From positions 1 to 10,666 of the forward strand of contig CAZWVH010000084.1 of the NCBI GenBank assembly GCA_964636945.1: a stretch of 10,666 bases of DNA. The letters run 5' to 3'. The notes beneath the pieces are model-generated. The model was not told where the DNA came from, made no database searches, and saw nothing but the letters and a program-made list of their open reading frames with translations. The position numbers and the translations under genes are program-made. The first letter of the stretch is position 1, and each line of letters starts with the position of its first letter. The stretch is from CAZADA01 sp964636945 (GTDB lineage: Bacteria; Pseudomonadota; Alphaproteobacteria; Caulobacterales; Maricaulaceae). Of the stretch, positions 6,024-10,666 are shown in pieces.

Positions 6024-6579
6024 GGCGACGGCAGACTATCAACCACGGCTTAAGCAGAAATACCGCGACGTCATTCGTGCGCGGCTGCGGGAAAAGTTTA
6101 GCTATTCCAACGACATGATGATCCCGAAGATCGATAAGGTCGTGGTGAATATGGGCATTGGCGAAGCCGTGAATGATCGCAAGAAACTTCAGGCCGCCAT
6201 TGGCGATTTGGCTTTAATCACAGGACAGAAGCCTGTGGAGACCAAGTCGAAGAAATCCATCGCTGGCTTTAAGGTGCGCGAAGGCATGGCCGTTGGAGCC
6301 AAGGTCACGCTGCGCCGGGACCGCATGTATGAGTTCTTGGACCGGTTGGTCACCATTGCTCTGCCGCGGGTGAAAGACTTTCGCGGCCTGAATGGCAAGT
6401 CGTTTGACGGGCGTGGAAACTACGCCATGGGGATCAAGGATCACCTGATTTTCCCCGAGATTTCATACGACAAGATTGATCAGATCTGGGGCATGGACAT
6501 CATTGTGTGCACCACGGCGCACACCAATGAGGAAGCAAAAGCGTTGCTCGCAGAGTTTGAATTTCCGTTTCGGAACTAG
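6016..6579 (+). CDS. rplE: 50S ribosomal protein L5 (uL5)
   Basis: L5 binds 5S rRNA and contacts P-site tRNA from the central protuberance. Conserved blocks of the 187-residue protein are PRLKQKYRDVIRARLREKF (10-28), PKIDKVVVNMGIGEAVNDRK (37-56), ITGQKPVETKSKKSIAGFKV (68-87), REGMAVGAKVTLRRDRMYEF (88-107), ALPRVKDFRGLNGKSFDGRG (115-134) and NYAMGIKDHLIFPEISYDKI (135-154). The frame is open upstream to 5911, but the ATG at 6016 gives the usual N-terminus (ADYQPRLKQKY), has GAGG (6006-6009) six bases before it, and limits the overlap with rplX to eight bases. In E. coli the spc mRNA target of S8 lies near the start of this gene; I could not recognise that structure here. Confidence 0.98.
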   Translation: MTEATADYQPRLKQKYRDVIRARLREKFSYSNDMMIPKIDKVVVNMGIGEAVNDRKKLQAAIGDLALITGQKPVETKSKKSIAGFKVREGMAVGAKVTLRRDRMYEFLDRLVTIALPRVKDFRGLNGKSFDGRGNYAMGIKDHLIFPEISYDKIDQIWGMDIIVCTTAHTNEEAKALLAEFEFPFRN

Positions 6580-6590
6580 GCAGGAGATTT

Positions 6591-6607
6591 CGTCGCCTCG
6601 GGCGACG
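6591..6607 (+). other. GC-rich stem-loop after rplE
   Basis: CGTCGCC (6591-6597) pairs perfectly with GGCGACG (6601-6607) around a TCG loop, 11 bases after the rplE stop. The bases that follow (TTGGACC) are not a T-tract, so factor-independent termination is unlikely. It could pause polymerase, mark an mRNA processing point or limit nuclease decay; all of these are inference. Confidence 0.5.
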
Positions 6608-6611
6608 TTGG

Positions 6612-6629
6612 ACCGCTGAACGAGGCGGT
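6612..6629 (+). other. Second, weaker stem-loop before rpsN
   Basis: ACCGC (6612-6616) can pair with GCGGT (6625-6629) around an eight-base loop. It sits between the stronger stem at 6591-6607 and the rpsN ribosome-binding site (GAGGAG, 6633-6638), leaving that site single-stranded. The tandem arrangement is visible in the sequence; a function is only a guess. Confidence 0.3.
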
Positions 6630-6632
6630 GTT

Positions 6633-6638
6633 GAGGAG
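6633..6638 (+). promoter_or_regulatory. Ribosome binding site that fixes the rpsN start
   Basis: GAGGAG ends seven bases before the ATG at 6646. The frame is open slightly further upstream from a GTG at 6628, but that would place this site inside the coding region and add six residues before the conserved MAKKSAVERN. Confidence 0.85.
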
Positions 6639-6645
6639 ATGGCAC

Positions 6646-6951
6646 ATGGCGAAGAAAAGCGCGGTCGAGCGTAATAAAAAGCGGGAGCGAATGGCGGCTC
6701 AGTACGCGGACAAGCGAACTGAACTCAAAGCCATCATCGCTGACCGCGAGCGCCCGATTGAAGAACGCTTTGAGGCGCAGTTGAAGTTGGCGAAACTGCC
6801 GCGCAACGCCGCGCCGTCACGCATCCGCAACCGGTGCGAACTGACGGGCCGGCCGCGCGGTGTGTATCGGAAGTTGAAAATGTCGAGGATCGCACTGCGT
6901 GAATTGGGTAATCGCGGTGAGGTCCCCGGTATGGTGAAATCGAGCTGGTAG
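6646..6951 (+). CDS. rpsN: 30S ribosomal protein S14 (uS14), zinc-independent type
   Basis: S14 is in the 30S head next to S3, S10 and S19. The 101-residue length and the single cysteine (C64) identify the long, zinc-free form; the short form has two CxxC pairs. The opening is MAKKSAVERNKKRERMAAQY (1-20). The C-terminal half holds LAKLPRNAAPSRIRNRCELT (48-67) and GRPRGVYRKLKMSRIALREL (68-87), then GNRGEVPGMVKSSW (88-101), matching the standard family ending. Unlike most genes in the cluster it is preceded by a 66-base spacer with two possible stem-loops, so its translation likely relies on its own strong ribosome-binding site and not on coupling to rplE. Confidence 0.98.
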   Translation: MAKKSAVERNKKRERMAAQYADKRTELKAIIADRERPIEERFEAQLKLAKLPRNAAPSRIRNRCELTGRPRGVYRKLKMSRIALRELGNRGEVPGMVKSSW

Positions 6952-6962
6952 AGGCGTTACGC

Positions 6963-7361
6963 ATGGCGATTAACGATCCAGTCGGCGATATGTTGACCCG
7001 CATCCGCAACGCAGTCATGCGTGGGCGGACGAAGGTGGTGACGCCCGCATCCAAGCTGCGCGCGCGGATCCTCGACGTATTGCAAGATGAAGGCTACATC
7101 CGCGGCTACGCGCTTGTGGAGGAGCCAGGTGCTCACCCGGTGCTTGAGATTGAGCTCAAGTATTTCGAAGGTGAGCCTGTAATCTCGGAGATCAAGCGGA
7201 TCTCTAAACCAGGACGACGCGTGTATTCAGGCGCGCGTGATCTGCCTAGAGTGCAGAACGGCTTGGGGATTGCGATTTTGTCGACGCCGAAAGGCGTCAT
7301 GTCGGATGACGCTGCACGCAAGAACAATGTGGGCGGCGAAATCCTGTGTCATGTAACCTAA
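6963..7361 (+). CDS. rpsH: 30S ribosomal protein S8 (uS8)
   Basis: S8 is a primary binder of the central domain of 16S rRNA; in E. coli it also represses the spc operon by binding its mRNA. The 132 residues are canonical: NDPVGDMLTRIRNAVMRGRT (4-23), ASKLRARILDVLQDEGYIRG (29-48), ISEIKRISKPGRRVYSG (74-90), and the most conserved part, GLGIAILSTPKGVMSDDAAR (100-119) with KNNVGGEILCHVT. The cysteine at 129 is within the conserved ending. The ribosome-binding site is modest: GAGG sits eight bases before the ATG. The conserved STPKGV codons also form a perfect six-pair hairpin with a GAAA loop at 7283-7298, listed separately. Confidence 0.98.
   Translation: MAINDPVGDMLTRIRNAVMRGRTKVVTPASKLRARILDVLQDEGYIRGYALVEEPGAHPVLEIELKYFEGEPVISEIKRISKPGRRVYSGARDLPRVQNGLGIAILSTPKGVMSDDAARKNNVGGEILCHVT
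7283..7298 (+). other. Perfect GAAA-capped hairpin inside rpsH
   Basis: GACGCC (7283-7288) and GGCGTC (7293-7298) are perfectly complementary and enclose GAAA, a GNRA tetraloop. The bases encode the conserved STPKGV of S8, so the amino-acid sequence limits but does not dictate the codons. A real RNA element inside the coding region is possible; coincidence from GC-rich codon choice is the simpler reading. Confidence 0.3.
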
Positions 7362-7376
7362 CGGTTGGAGCGTTCC

Positions 7377-7913
7377 ATGTCGCGGATCGGAAAACAGCCC
7401 ATCGAAGTGCCGTCCGGCGTCACCATGTCGGTTGACGGCGGGCAGGTGTCTGTCAAAGGGCCCAAGGGCGAGCTGTCGGCCGTGCTTCCGCGCGAAGTGA
7501 CTGTGGCGCAGGACGACGGCAAAGTGACGGTAACCCCGGTGGATGAGGAACAGCGTTCGCGGGCCATGTGGGGCATGTCGCGCACCCTGATCGCCAATAT
7601 GATTGACGGCGTCACGAAGGGCTTTGAAAAAAAGCTTGAACTGCACGGCGTGGGGTATCGGGCGCAAATGCAGGGTTCGGACTTGAAATTGTCCCTCGGT
7701 CTGAGCCACGACGTGATCTACAGCCCGCCGCCCGGCATTAAGATTGAAGCCGGCAAGCCGCCGACGGAAATCACGATCACTGGGGCGGACAAGCAGGCCG
7801 TGGGCCAAGTGGCGGCGGAGATCCGCCGTTATCGACGCCCCGAACCTTATAAGGGCAAAGGTATCCACTACGCCGGCGAACGAATTCGCCGCAAAGAAGG
7901 GAAGAAGAAGTGA
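7377..7913 (+). CDS. rplF: 50S ribosomal protein L6 (uL6)
   Basis: L6 lies near the sarcin-ricin loop and the factor-binding base of the stalk. The 178-residue product has two similar L6 domains. It opens MSRIGKQPIEVPSGVTMSVD, continues with VSVKGPKGELSAVLP (24-38) and RAMWGMSRTLIANMIDGVTK (62-81), then GFEKKLELHGVGYRAQMQG (82-100), LKLSLGLSHDV (103-113) and ITGADKQAVGQVAAEIRRYR (134-153). The signature PEPYKGKGIHYAGERIRRKE is at 155-174. The ATG at 7377 is preferred over an upstream in-frame TTG at 7365 because it gives the universal MSRIG start, and the TTG lies against GGAG (7367-7370), the likely ribosome-binding site. The stop overlaps the GTG of rplR. Confidence 0.98.
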   Translation: MSRIGKQPIEVPSGVTMSVDGGQVSVKGPKGELSAVLPREVTVAQDDGKVTVTPVDEEQRSRAMWGMSRTLIANMIDGVTKGFEKKLELHGVGYRAQMQGSDLKLSLGLSHDVIYSPPPGIKIEAGKPPTEITITGADKQAVGQVAAEIRRYRRPEPYKGKGIHYAGERIRRKEGKKK

Positions 7914-8278
7914 GCGCGCGCAATTCTCAACACGGTTTGGTTCAACGAGCACTGCGCGTTCGCCGGCGGCTTAAGAAAGTCGGCGCCGGGCGCCCGCGCC
8001 TGTCGGTGTTCCGTTCTGGCAAGAATATCTACGCCCAAGTGATCGACGACGCAGGAGGCGTGACGCTCGCTGCTGCGTCCTCGTTGGATCCTTCGCTGCG
8101 CAAGAACTTGTCGGGCGGTTCGGACACCTCTGCGGCCGAGCAGGTGGGCAAATTGCTGGCCGAACGGGCCAAAGATAAGGGTGTCACCGACGTCGTGTTT
8201 GATCGCGGCGGCTACAAATTCCACGGTCGCGTGAAGGCGCTGGCCGACGCCGCCCGCGAGGGCGGCCTTAACTTTTAG
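7910..8278 (+). CDS. rplR: 50S ribosomal protein L18 (uL18), GTG start
   Basis: L18 binds 5S rRNA and, with L5, helps fix it into the central protuberance. The 122-residue sequence has a basic N-terminal arm (RALRVRRRLKKVGAGRPR, 13-30), then LSVFRSGKNIYAQVIDD (31-47), and the conserved C-terminal VVFDRGGYKFHGRVKALADA (95-114) with AREGGLNF. The start is GTG in a four-base GTGA overlap with the rplF stop, preceded by GAAGGGA (7896-7902); this points to translational coupling. The next in-frame alternatives would shorten the basic arm. The gap to rpsE is 11 bases. Confidence 0.97.
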   Translation: MSARNSQHGLVQRALRVRRRLKKVGAGRPRLSVFRSGKNIYAQVIDDAGGVTLAAASSLDPSLRKNLSGGSDTSAAEQVGKLLAERAKDKGVTDVVFDRGGYKFHGRVKALADAAREGGLNF

Positions 8279-8289
8279 GGAGCTGGCGC

Positions 8290-8871
8290 ATGGCGCGTGA
8301 TGATCGCGGCGGACGCGGCCGCAGACGAGATCGGGACGAGGCGGAAAACGAGTTTGTCGACAAGCTCGTGCACATCAACCGTGTCGCCAAAGTGGTGAAG
8401 GGCGGCCGGAACTTTGGCTTTGCCGCCTTGGTGGTTGTGGGTGATCAGGCCGGCCGGGTTGGCTTTGGCCATGGCAAGGCGCGCGAAGTGCCTGAGGCCA
8501 TTCGCAAAGCCACTGATGAAGCTAAGAAAACTTTGGTTCGCGTCCCGCTGCGCGATGGCCGTACGCTCCACCATGACGGCGTGGGCTCACACGGGGCCGG
8601 TAAGGTGATTTTGCGCGCGGCGCCTCCCGGAACCGGCGTGATTGCGGGTTCAGCAGTGCGCGCGGTGCTTGAGACATTGGGCGTGCAGGACGTGGTGGCC
8701 AAGTCGCTGGGTTCATCAAACCCTTACAACATGGTCCGCGCCACGTTCGACGCGCTCAAACATCAGCGAAATCCCCGCTACATCGCCGCCAAGCGCGGCA
8801 AGAAGGTGGGCGACATTGTCAGCCGCCGCCAAGATGGCGCGAGCTCGCCCGATGCTGTGGTGGAGGGCTAA
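8290..8871 (+). CDS. rpsE: 30S ribosomal protein S5 (uS5)
   Basis: S5 lies near the decoding site and the mRNA entry channel, and influences accuracy; in other bacteria, changes in its N-terminal loop give spectinomycin resistance. That loop is intact here (NRVAKVVKGGRNFGFAALVV, 30-49). The double-stranded-RNA-binding-like domain continues with GDQAGRVGFGHGKAREVPEA (51-70). The C-terminal domain has GSHGAGKVILRAAPPGTGVI (99-118), AGSAVRAVLETLGVQDVVAK (119-138) and SLGSSNPYNMVRATFDALKH (139-158). The 193 residues include an Arg/Asp-rich start (MARDDRGGRGRRRDRDEAE) before the core, common in alphaproteobacteria. GGGAG eight bases before the ATG supports the start. rpmD follows after three bases. 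Confidence 0.98.
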   Translation: MARDDRGGRGRRRDRDEAENEFVDKLVHINRVAKVVKGGRNFGFAALVVVGDQAGRVGFGHGKAREVPEAIRKATDEAKKTLVRVPLRDGRTLHHDGVGSHGAGKVILRAAPPGTGVIAGSAVRAVLETLGVQDVVAKSLGSSNPYNMVRATFDALKHQRNPRYIAAKRGKKVGDIVSRRQDGASSPDAVVEG

Positions 8872-8874
8872 GCC

Positions 8875-9057
8875 ATGGCGAAGAAAACGGTCACCGTGCG
8901 CCAAACCGGCAGCGCCATCCGTCGTCCCAGCGATCAACTCGCCACGCTGAAGGGCTTGGGGCTGGGTCGCATTGGCAAGCAGCGCGAGTTGGAAGATACG
9001 CCGTCGGTGCGCGGCATGATCCGCAAGGTTTCGCATTTGATTGAAGTCGTCGAGTAG
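8875..9057 (+). CDS. rpmD: 50S ribosomal protein L30 (uL30)
   Basis: L30 is a small large-subunit protein that binds 23S rRNA; it is absent from some bacterial lineages, so its presence here is informative. The 60-residue length is typical. It opens KKTVTVRQTGSAIRRPSDQL (3-22), followed by the hallmark LKGLGLGRIGKQRELEDTPS (25-44) and VRGMIRKVSHLIEVVE (45-60). The ATG is three bases after the rpsE stop; GTGGAGG at the end of rpsE is the likely ribosome-binding site. A 70-base spacer separates it from rplO, which is larger than the neighbouring gaps. Confidence 0.97.
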   Translation: MAKKTVTVRQTGSAIRRPSDQLATLKGLGLGRIGKQRELEDTPSVRGMIRKVSHLIEVVE

Positions 9058-9071
9058 CGCGAGCGCGACGG

Positions 9072-9092
9072 GCCGCGGCGTTGGGCTGCGGT
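9072..9092 (+). other. Stem-loop in the rpmD-rplO spacer
   Basis: GCCGCGGC (9072-9079) can pair with GCTGCGGT (9085-9092) with two G-U pairs, around a five-base loop. No T-tract follows, so it is not an evident terminator. It is the most structured part of a spacer that contains no gene. A role in transcript processing or stability is possible but not shown. Confidence 0.4.
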
Positions 9093-9118
9093 AAGGCGTA
9101 GGGCCGAGTTCGCACATG

Positions 9119-9124
9119 GGTGAT
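9119..9124 (+). promoter_or_regulatory. Ribosome binding site that decides the rplO start
   Basis: GGTGAT matches the downstream half of the full Shine-Dalgarno consensus (AAGGAGGTGATC) and ends three bases before the ATG at 9128, the correct register for that half. An alternative ATG at 9116 would overlap it and has only weak purine-rich sequence upstream at a poor distance. Confidence 0.55.
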
Positions 9125-9127
9125 GTC

Positions 9128-9625
9128 ATGAAGCTCAGCGATTTGAGCGATAACAAGGGCGCGCTGAAGGCTCGCAAGCGTGTAGGCCGAGGCGTTGGTT
9201 CGGGCTACGGCAAAACCGGCGGACGTGGCGTGAAAGGCCAGAAATCCCGCTCAGGCGTGTCGATCCACGGTTTTGAAGGCGGGCAGATGCCATTGCACAT
9301 GCGCCTGCCTAAGCGCGGCTTTAACAAACCCAACCGGTTGAAGTTTTCTGAATTGAATCTTGGCCGCCTGCAGGACTTTATCGATCGCGGCAAACTGGAC
9401 GCGTCTAAGCCTGTCGATGAGGACGCATTGGTGGCTTCTGGCGCCGTGCGACGCAAACTCGACGGCGTTCGACTGCTTGCGAAGGGCGAGTTGAAGTCCA
9501 AAATAAAGGTCACTGTAACGGGGGCGTCCAAACCGGCCATCGCCGCTGTGGAGAAGGCCGGCGGCGCGATTACTGTATTGCGGCCGGGACGCGAAGATGC
9601 TGAGGCGGCTGCGTCAAAAGCATAA
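9128..9625 (+). CDS. rplO: 50S ribosomal protein L15 (uL15)
   Basis: L15 is a 23S rRNA binder with a long extended N-terminal arm and a globular C-terminal domain. The N-terminal signature is MKLSDLSDNKGALKARKRVG (1-20), RGVGSGYGKTGGRGVKGQKS (21-40), RSGVSIHGFEGGQMPLHMRL (41-60) and PKRGF (61-65). The C-terminal half carries KIKVTVTGASKPAIAAVEKA (125-144) and GGAITVLRP. With the ATG at 9128 it has 165 residues. An in-frame ATG at 9116 would add only MGDV; I prefer 9128 because MKLxxL is the family start and GGTGAT is well placed before it. A longer form cannot be excluded. The C-terminus ends in an Ala-rich acidic tail (EDAEAAASKA). Confidence 0.96.
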   Translation: MKLSDLSDNKGALKARKRVGRGVGSGYGKTGGRGVKGQKSRSGVSIHGFEGGQMPLHMRLPKRGFNKPNRLKFSELNLGRLQDFIDRGKLDASKPVDEDALVASGAVRRKLDGVRLLAKGELKSKIKVTVTGASKPAIAAVEKAGGAITVLRPGREDAEAAASKA

Positions 9626-9636
9626 GGCACCAGCGC

Positions 9637-9649
9637 GCCGTGAGACGGC
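9637..9649 (+). other. Short stem-loop in the rplO-secY spacer
   Basis: GCCGT (9637-9641) pairs with ACGGC (9645-9649) around GAG, 11 bases after the rplO stop. It is short, with no T-tract, so at most a weak element; chance is a fair explanation at this GC content. Confidence 0.25.
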
Positions 9650-9677
9650 CGCATGACACGCGCGAACGGAGAGTTGT

Positions 9678-10666
9678 ATGGCGTCCGCCGCTGAGCAGCT
9701 GGCTAAGAATTTTGATCTCTCAACGCTGAGTAAGGCGACCGACCTTCATAAGCGATTGTTGTTCACCTTGGGCGCTTTGATCGTCTACCGGATCGGGACT
9801 TTCATTCCGATCCCTGGTATTGATCGTGTGGAATTCGAGGCGGCGTTTCAAAACAATGCCGCGGGCATATTGAGCATTTTCAATACATTCGCCGGCGGCG
9901 CGGTGGAGCGCATGGCGATCTTTTCGCTCAATGTGATGCCGTACATCACCGCGTCCATCATTATGCAGCTGATGGCGGCCACAGTCCCCAGTCTAGAGCG
10001 CCTGAAAAAAGAGGGCGAAACGGGACGCAAGCAGATCAACCAGTACACGCGTTATTTGACCGTGCTCTTTGCTGCAGGTCAGGGCGCGGCGATCGCCGTC
10101 GGCCTCAACAATGCGGGCATGGTGGTCAATCCGGGGATTTTCTTCATCGTCTCAGCGGTCGTCACCTTGGTGGGCGGCACCATGTTTTTGATGTGGCTGG
10201 GCGAACAAGTGACTGCGCGTGGGGTTGGAAACGGCATCTCGCTGATCATTTTCGCCGGCATCGTCTCGGTGTTGCCACGCGGTCTGGGTCAAGCCTTGGC
10301 GTTGGTGGAGCAAGGCAATTTGCTCCTGCCGGCGCTGGTCATAGCGGGTCTCATTGGCCTGGTGGTGTTCGTGGTGTTTATCGAGCGATCACAGCGCCGT
10401 TTGCTGGTCCAATATCCCAAGCGCCAAGTGGGGAATCGGATGATGGGCGGCCAGCAGTCATTTCTGCCGTTAAAGCTGAACACATCCGGCGTGATTCCAG
10501 CTATTTTCGCATCGTCTTTGTTGTTCTTGCCACTCACCATTGCCGGTTTCTCAGGCGGTGAACAGCAAGGCGTTCTGGGCGAAATCACGCGGCTGCTCGA
10601 TCGCGGTCAGCCGCTCTATCTGCTGCTTTATGCGGCGATGATCATTTTCTTCTGCTTCTTCTACAC
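9678..10666 (+). CDS. secY: Protein translocase subunit SecY, cut by the right edge
   Basis: SecY forms the protein-conducting channel of the inner membrane with SecE and SecG; it receives nascent chains from the ribosome via FtsY/SRP and preproteins via SecA. The first 329 codons are visible and uninterrupted. The opening MASAAEQLAKNF is typical of alphaproteobacteria. By eye the membrane spans are TM1 about 26-44, the plug region 62-76 (GILSIFNTFAGGAVERM), TM2 79-101, TM3 125-145, TM4 153-174, TM5 186-205, TM6 217-236, TM7 278-298, and TM8 starting near 321. Other conserved parts are SLERLKKEGETGRKQINQYT (105-124), the TARGVGNGISLIIFAGI turn (189-205), the cytoplasmic loop ERSQRRLLVQYPKRQ (246-260) and NTSGVIPAIFASS (278-290). 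GGAGAG (9668-9673) precedes the ATG. The last two spans and the C-terminus lie outside the window. Confidence 0.98.
   Translation, partial: MASAAEQLAKNFDLSTLSKATDLHKRLLFTLGALIVYRIGTFIPIPGIDRVEFEAAFQNNAAGILSIFNTFAGGAVERMAIFSLNVMPYITASIIMQLMAATVPSLERLKKEGETGRKQINQYTRYLTVLFAAGQGAAIAVGLNNAGMVVNPGIFFIVSAVVTLVGGTMFLMWLGEQVTARGVGNGISLIIFAGIVSVLPRGLGQALALVEQGNLLLPALVIAGLIGLVVFVVFIERSQRRLLVQYPKRQVGNRMMGGQQSFLPLKLNTSGVIPAIFASSLLFLPLTIAGFSGGEQQGVLGEITRLLDRGQPLYLLLYAAMIIFFCFFY

Noticed and set aside
6591..6607. Intrinsic terminator after rplE
   Set aside because: The stem is good, but no run of T follows it, and termination here would cut essential downstream genes from the unit.
7227..7952. 241-residue open frame on the - strand opposite rpsH and rplF
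   Set aside because: Antisense shadow of two certain genes; His/Arg-rich composition reflects reverse-complemented codons.
1..10666. A novel or accessory system, mobile element, CRISPR array or RNA gene hidden in the window
   Set aside because: Every long stretch is filled by a core ribosomal gene in canonical order; spacers are at most 70 bases, and I saw no direct repeats, inverted termini, tRNA-like folds or genes of foreign composition.

Overview
This window is a complete stretch of the universally conserved S10-spc ribosomal-protein locus, from rpsJ (S10) to a secY cut off by the right edge. I find 22 genes, all on the + strand, in the canonical bacterial order: rpsJ-rplC-rplD-rplW-rplB-rpsS-rplV-rpsC-rplP-rpmC-rpsQ (S10 part), then rplN-rplX-rplE-rpsN-rpsH-rplF-rplR-rpsE-rpmD-rplO-secY (spc part). 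All 21 ribosomal protein genes are intact. I see no frameshift, insertion, RNA gene, mobile element or CRISPR array.

The protein sequences look alphaproteobacterial. S10 opens MNRQNIRI..KAFDHR, L3 opens MRTGVIAKKIGM and has a long acidic C-terminal tail, and S14 is the 101-residue zinc-free type. S17, L18, S8 and SecY also read like alphaproteobacterial members. I cannot fix the family from the sequence alone. The DNA is moderately GC-rich. Start codons are ATG, except GTG in rpsQ and rplR.

Layout: 1-52 is a short leader with a bulged stem-loop just before rpsJ. The S10 part (53-5272) is very tightly packed, with gaps of 12 bases or fewer and overlaps at rplC/rplD (11 bases), rplD/rplW (1), rplV/rpsC (1) and rplP/rpmC (8). 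A 53-base spacer (5273-5325) separates rpsQ from rplN; I see no convincing promoter or terminator in it. The spc part (5326-10666) has overlaps at rplX/rplE (8) and rplF/rplR (4). Its longer spacers are 66 bases before rpsN, 70 before rplO and 52 before secY, and each holds a GC-rich stem-loop without a T-tract. No stretch over 300 bases lacks a gene.

The genes probably form one long transcription unit with much translational coupling, making near-equal amounts of 30S and 50S proteins plus the SecY channel that docks at the ribosome exit. This is core housekeeping DNA and I do not see a new system in it. The findings are low-interest items: possible RNA structures in spacers, one perfect GNRA-type hairpin inside rpsH, and a few terminal extensions.
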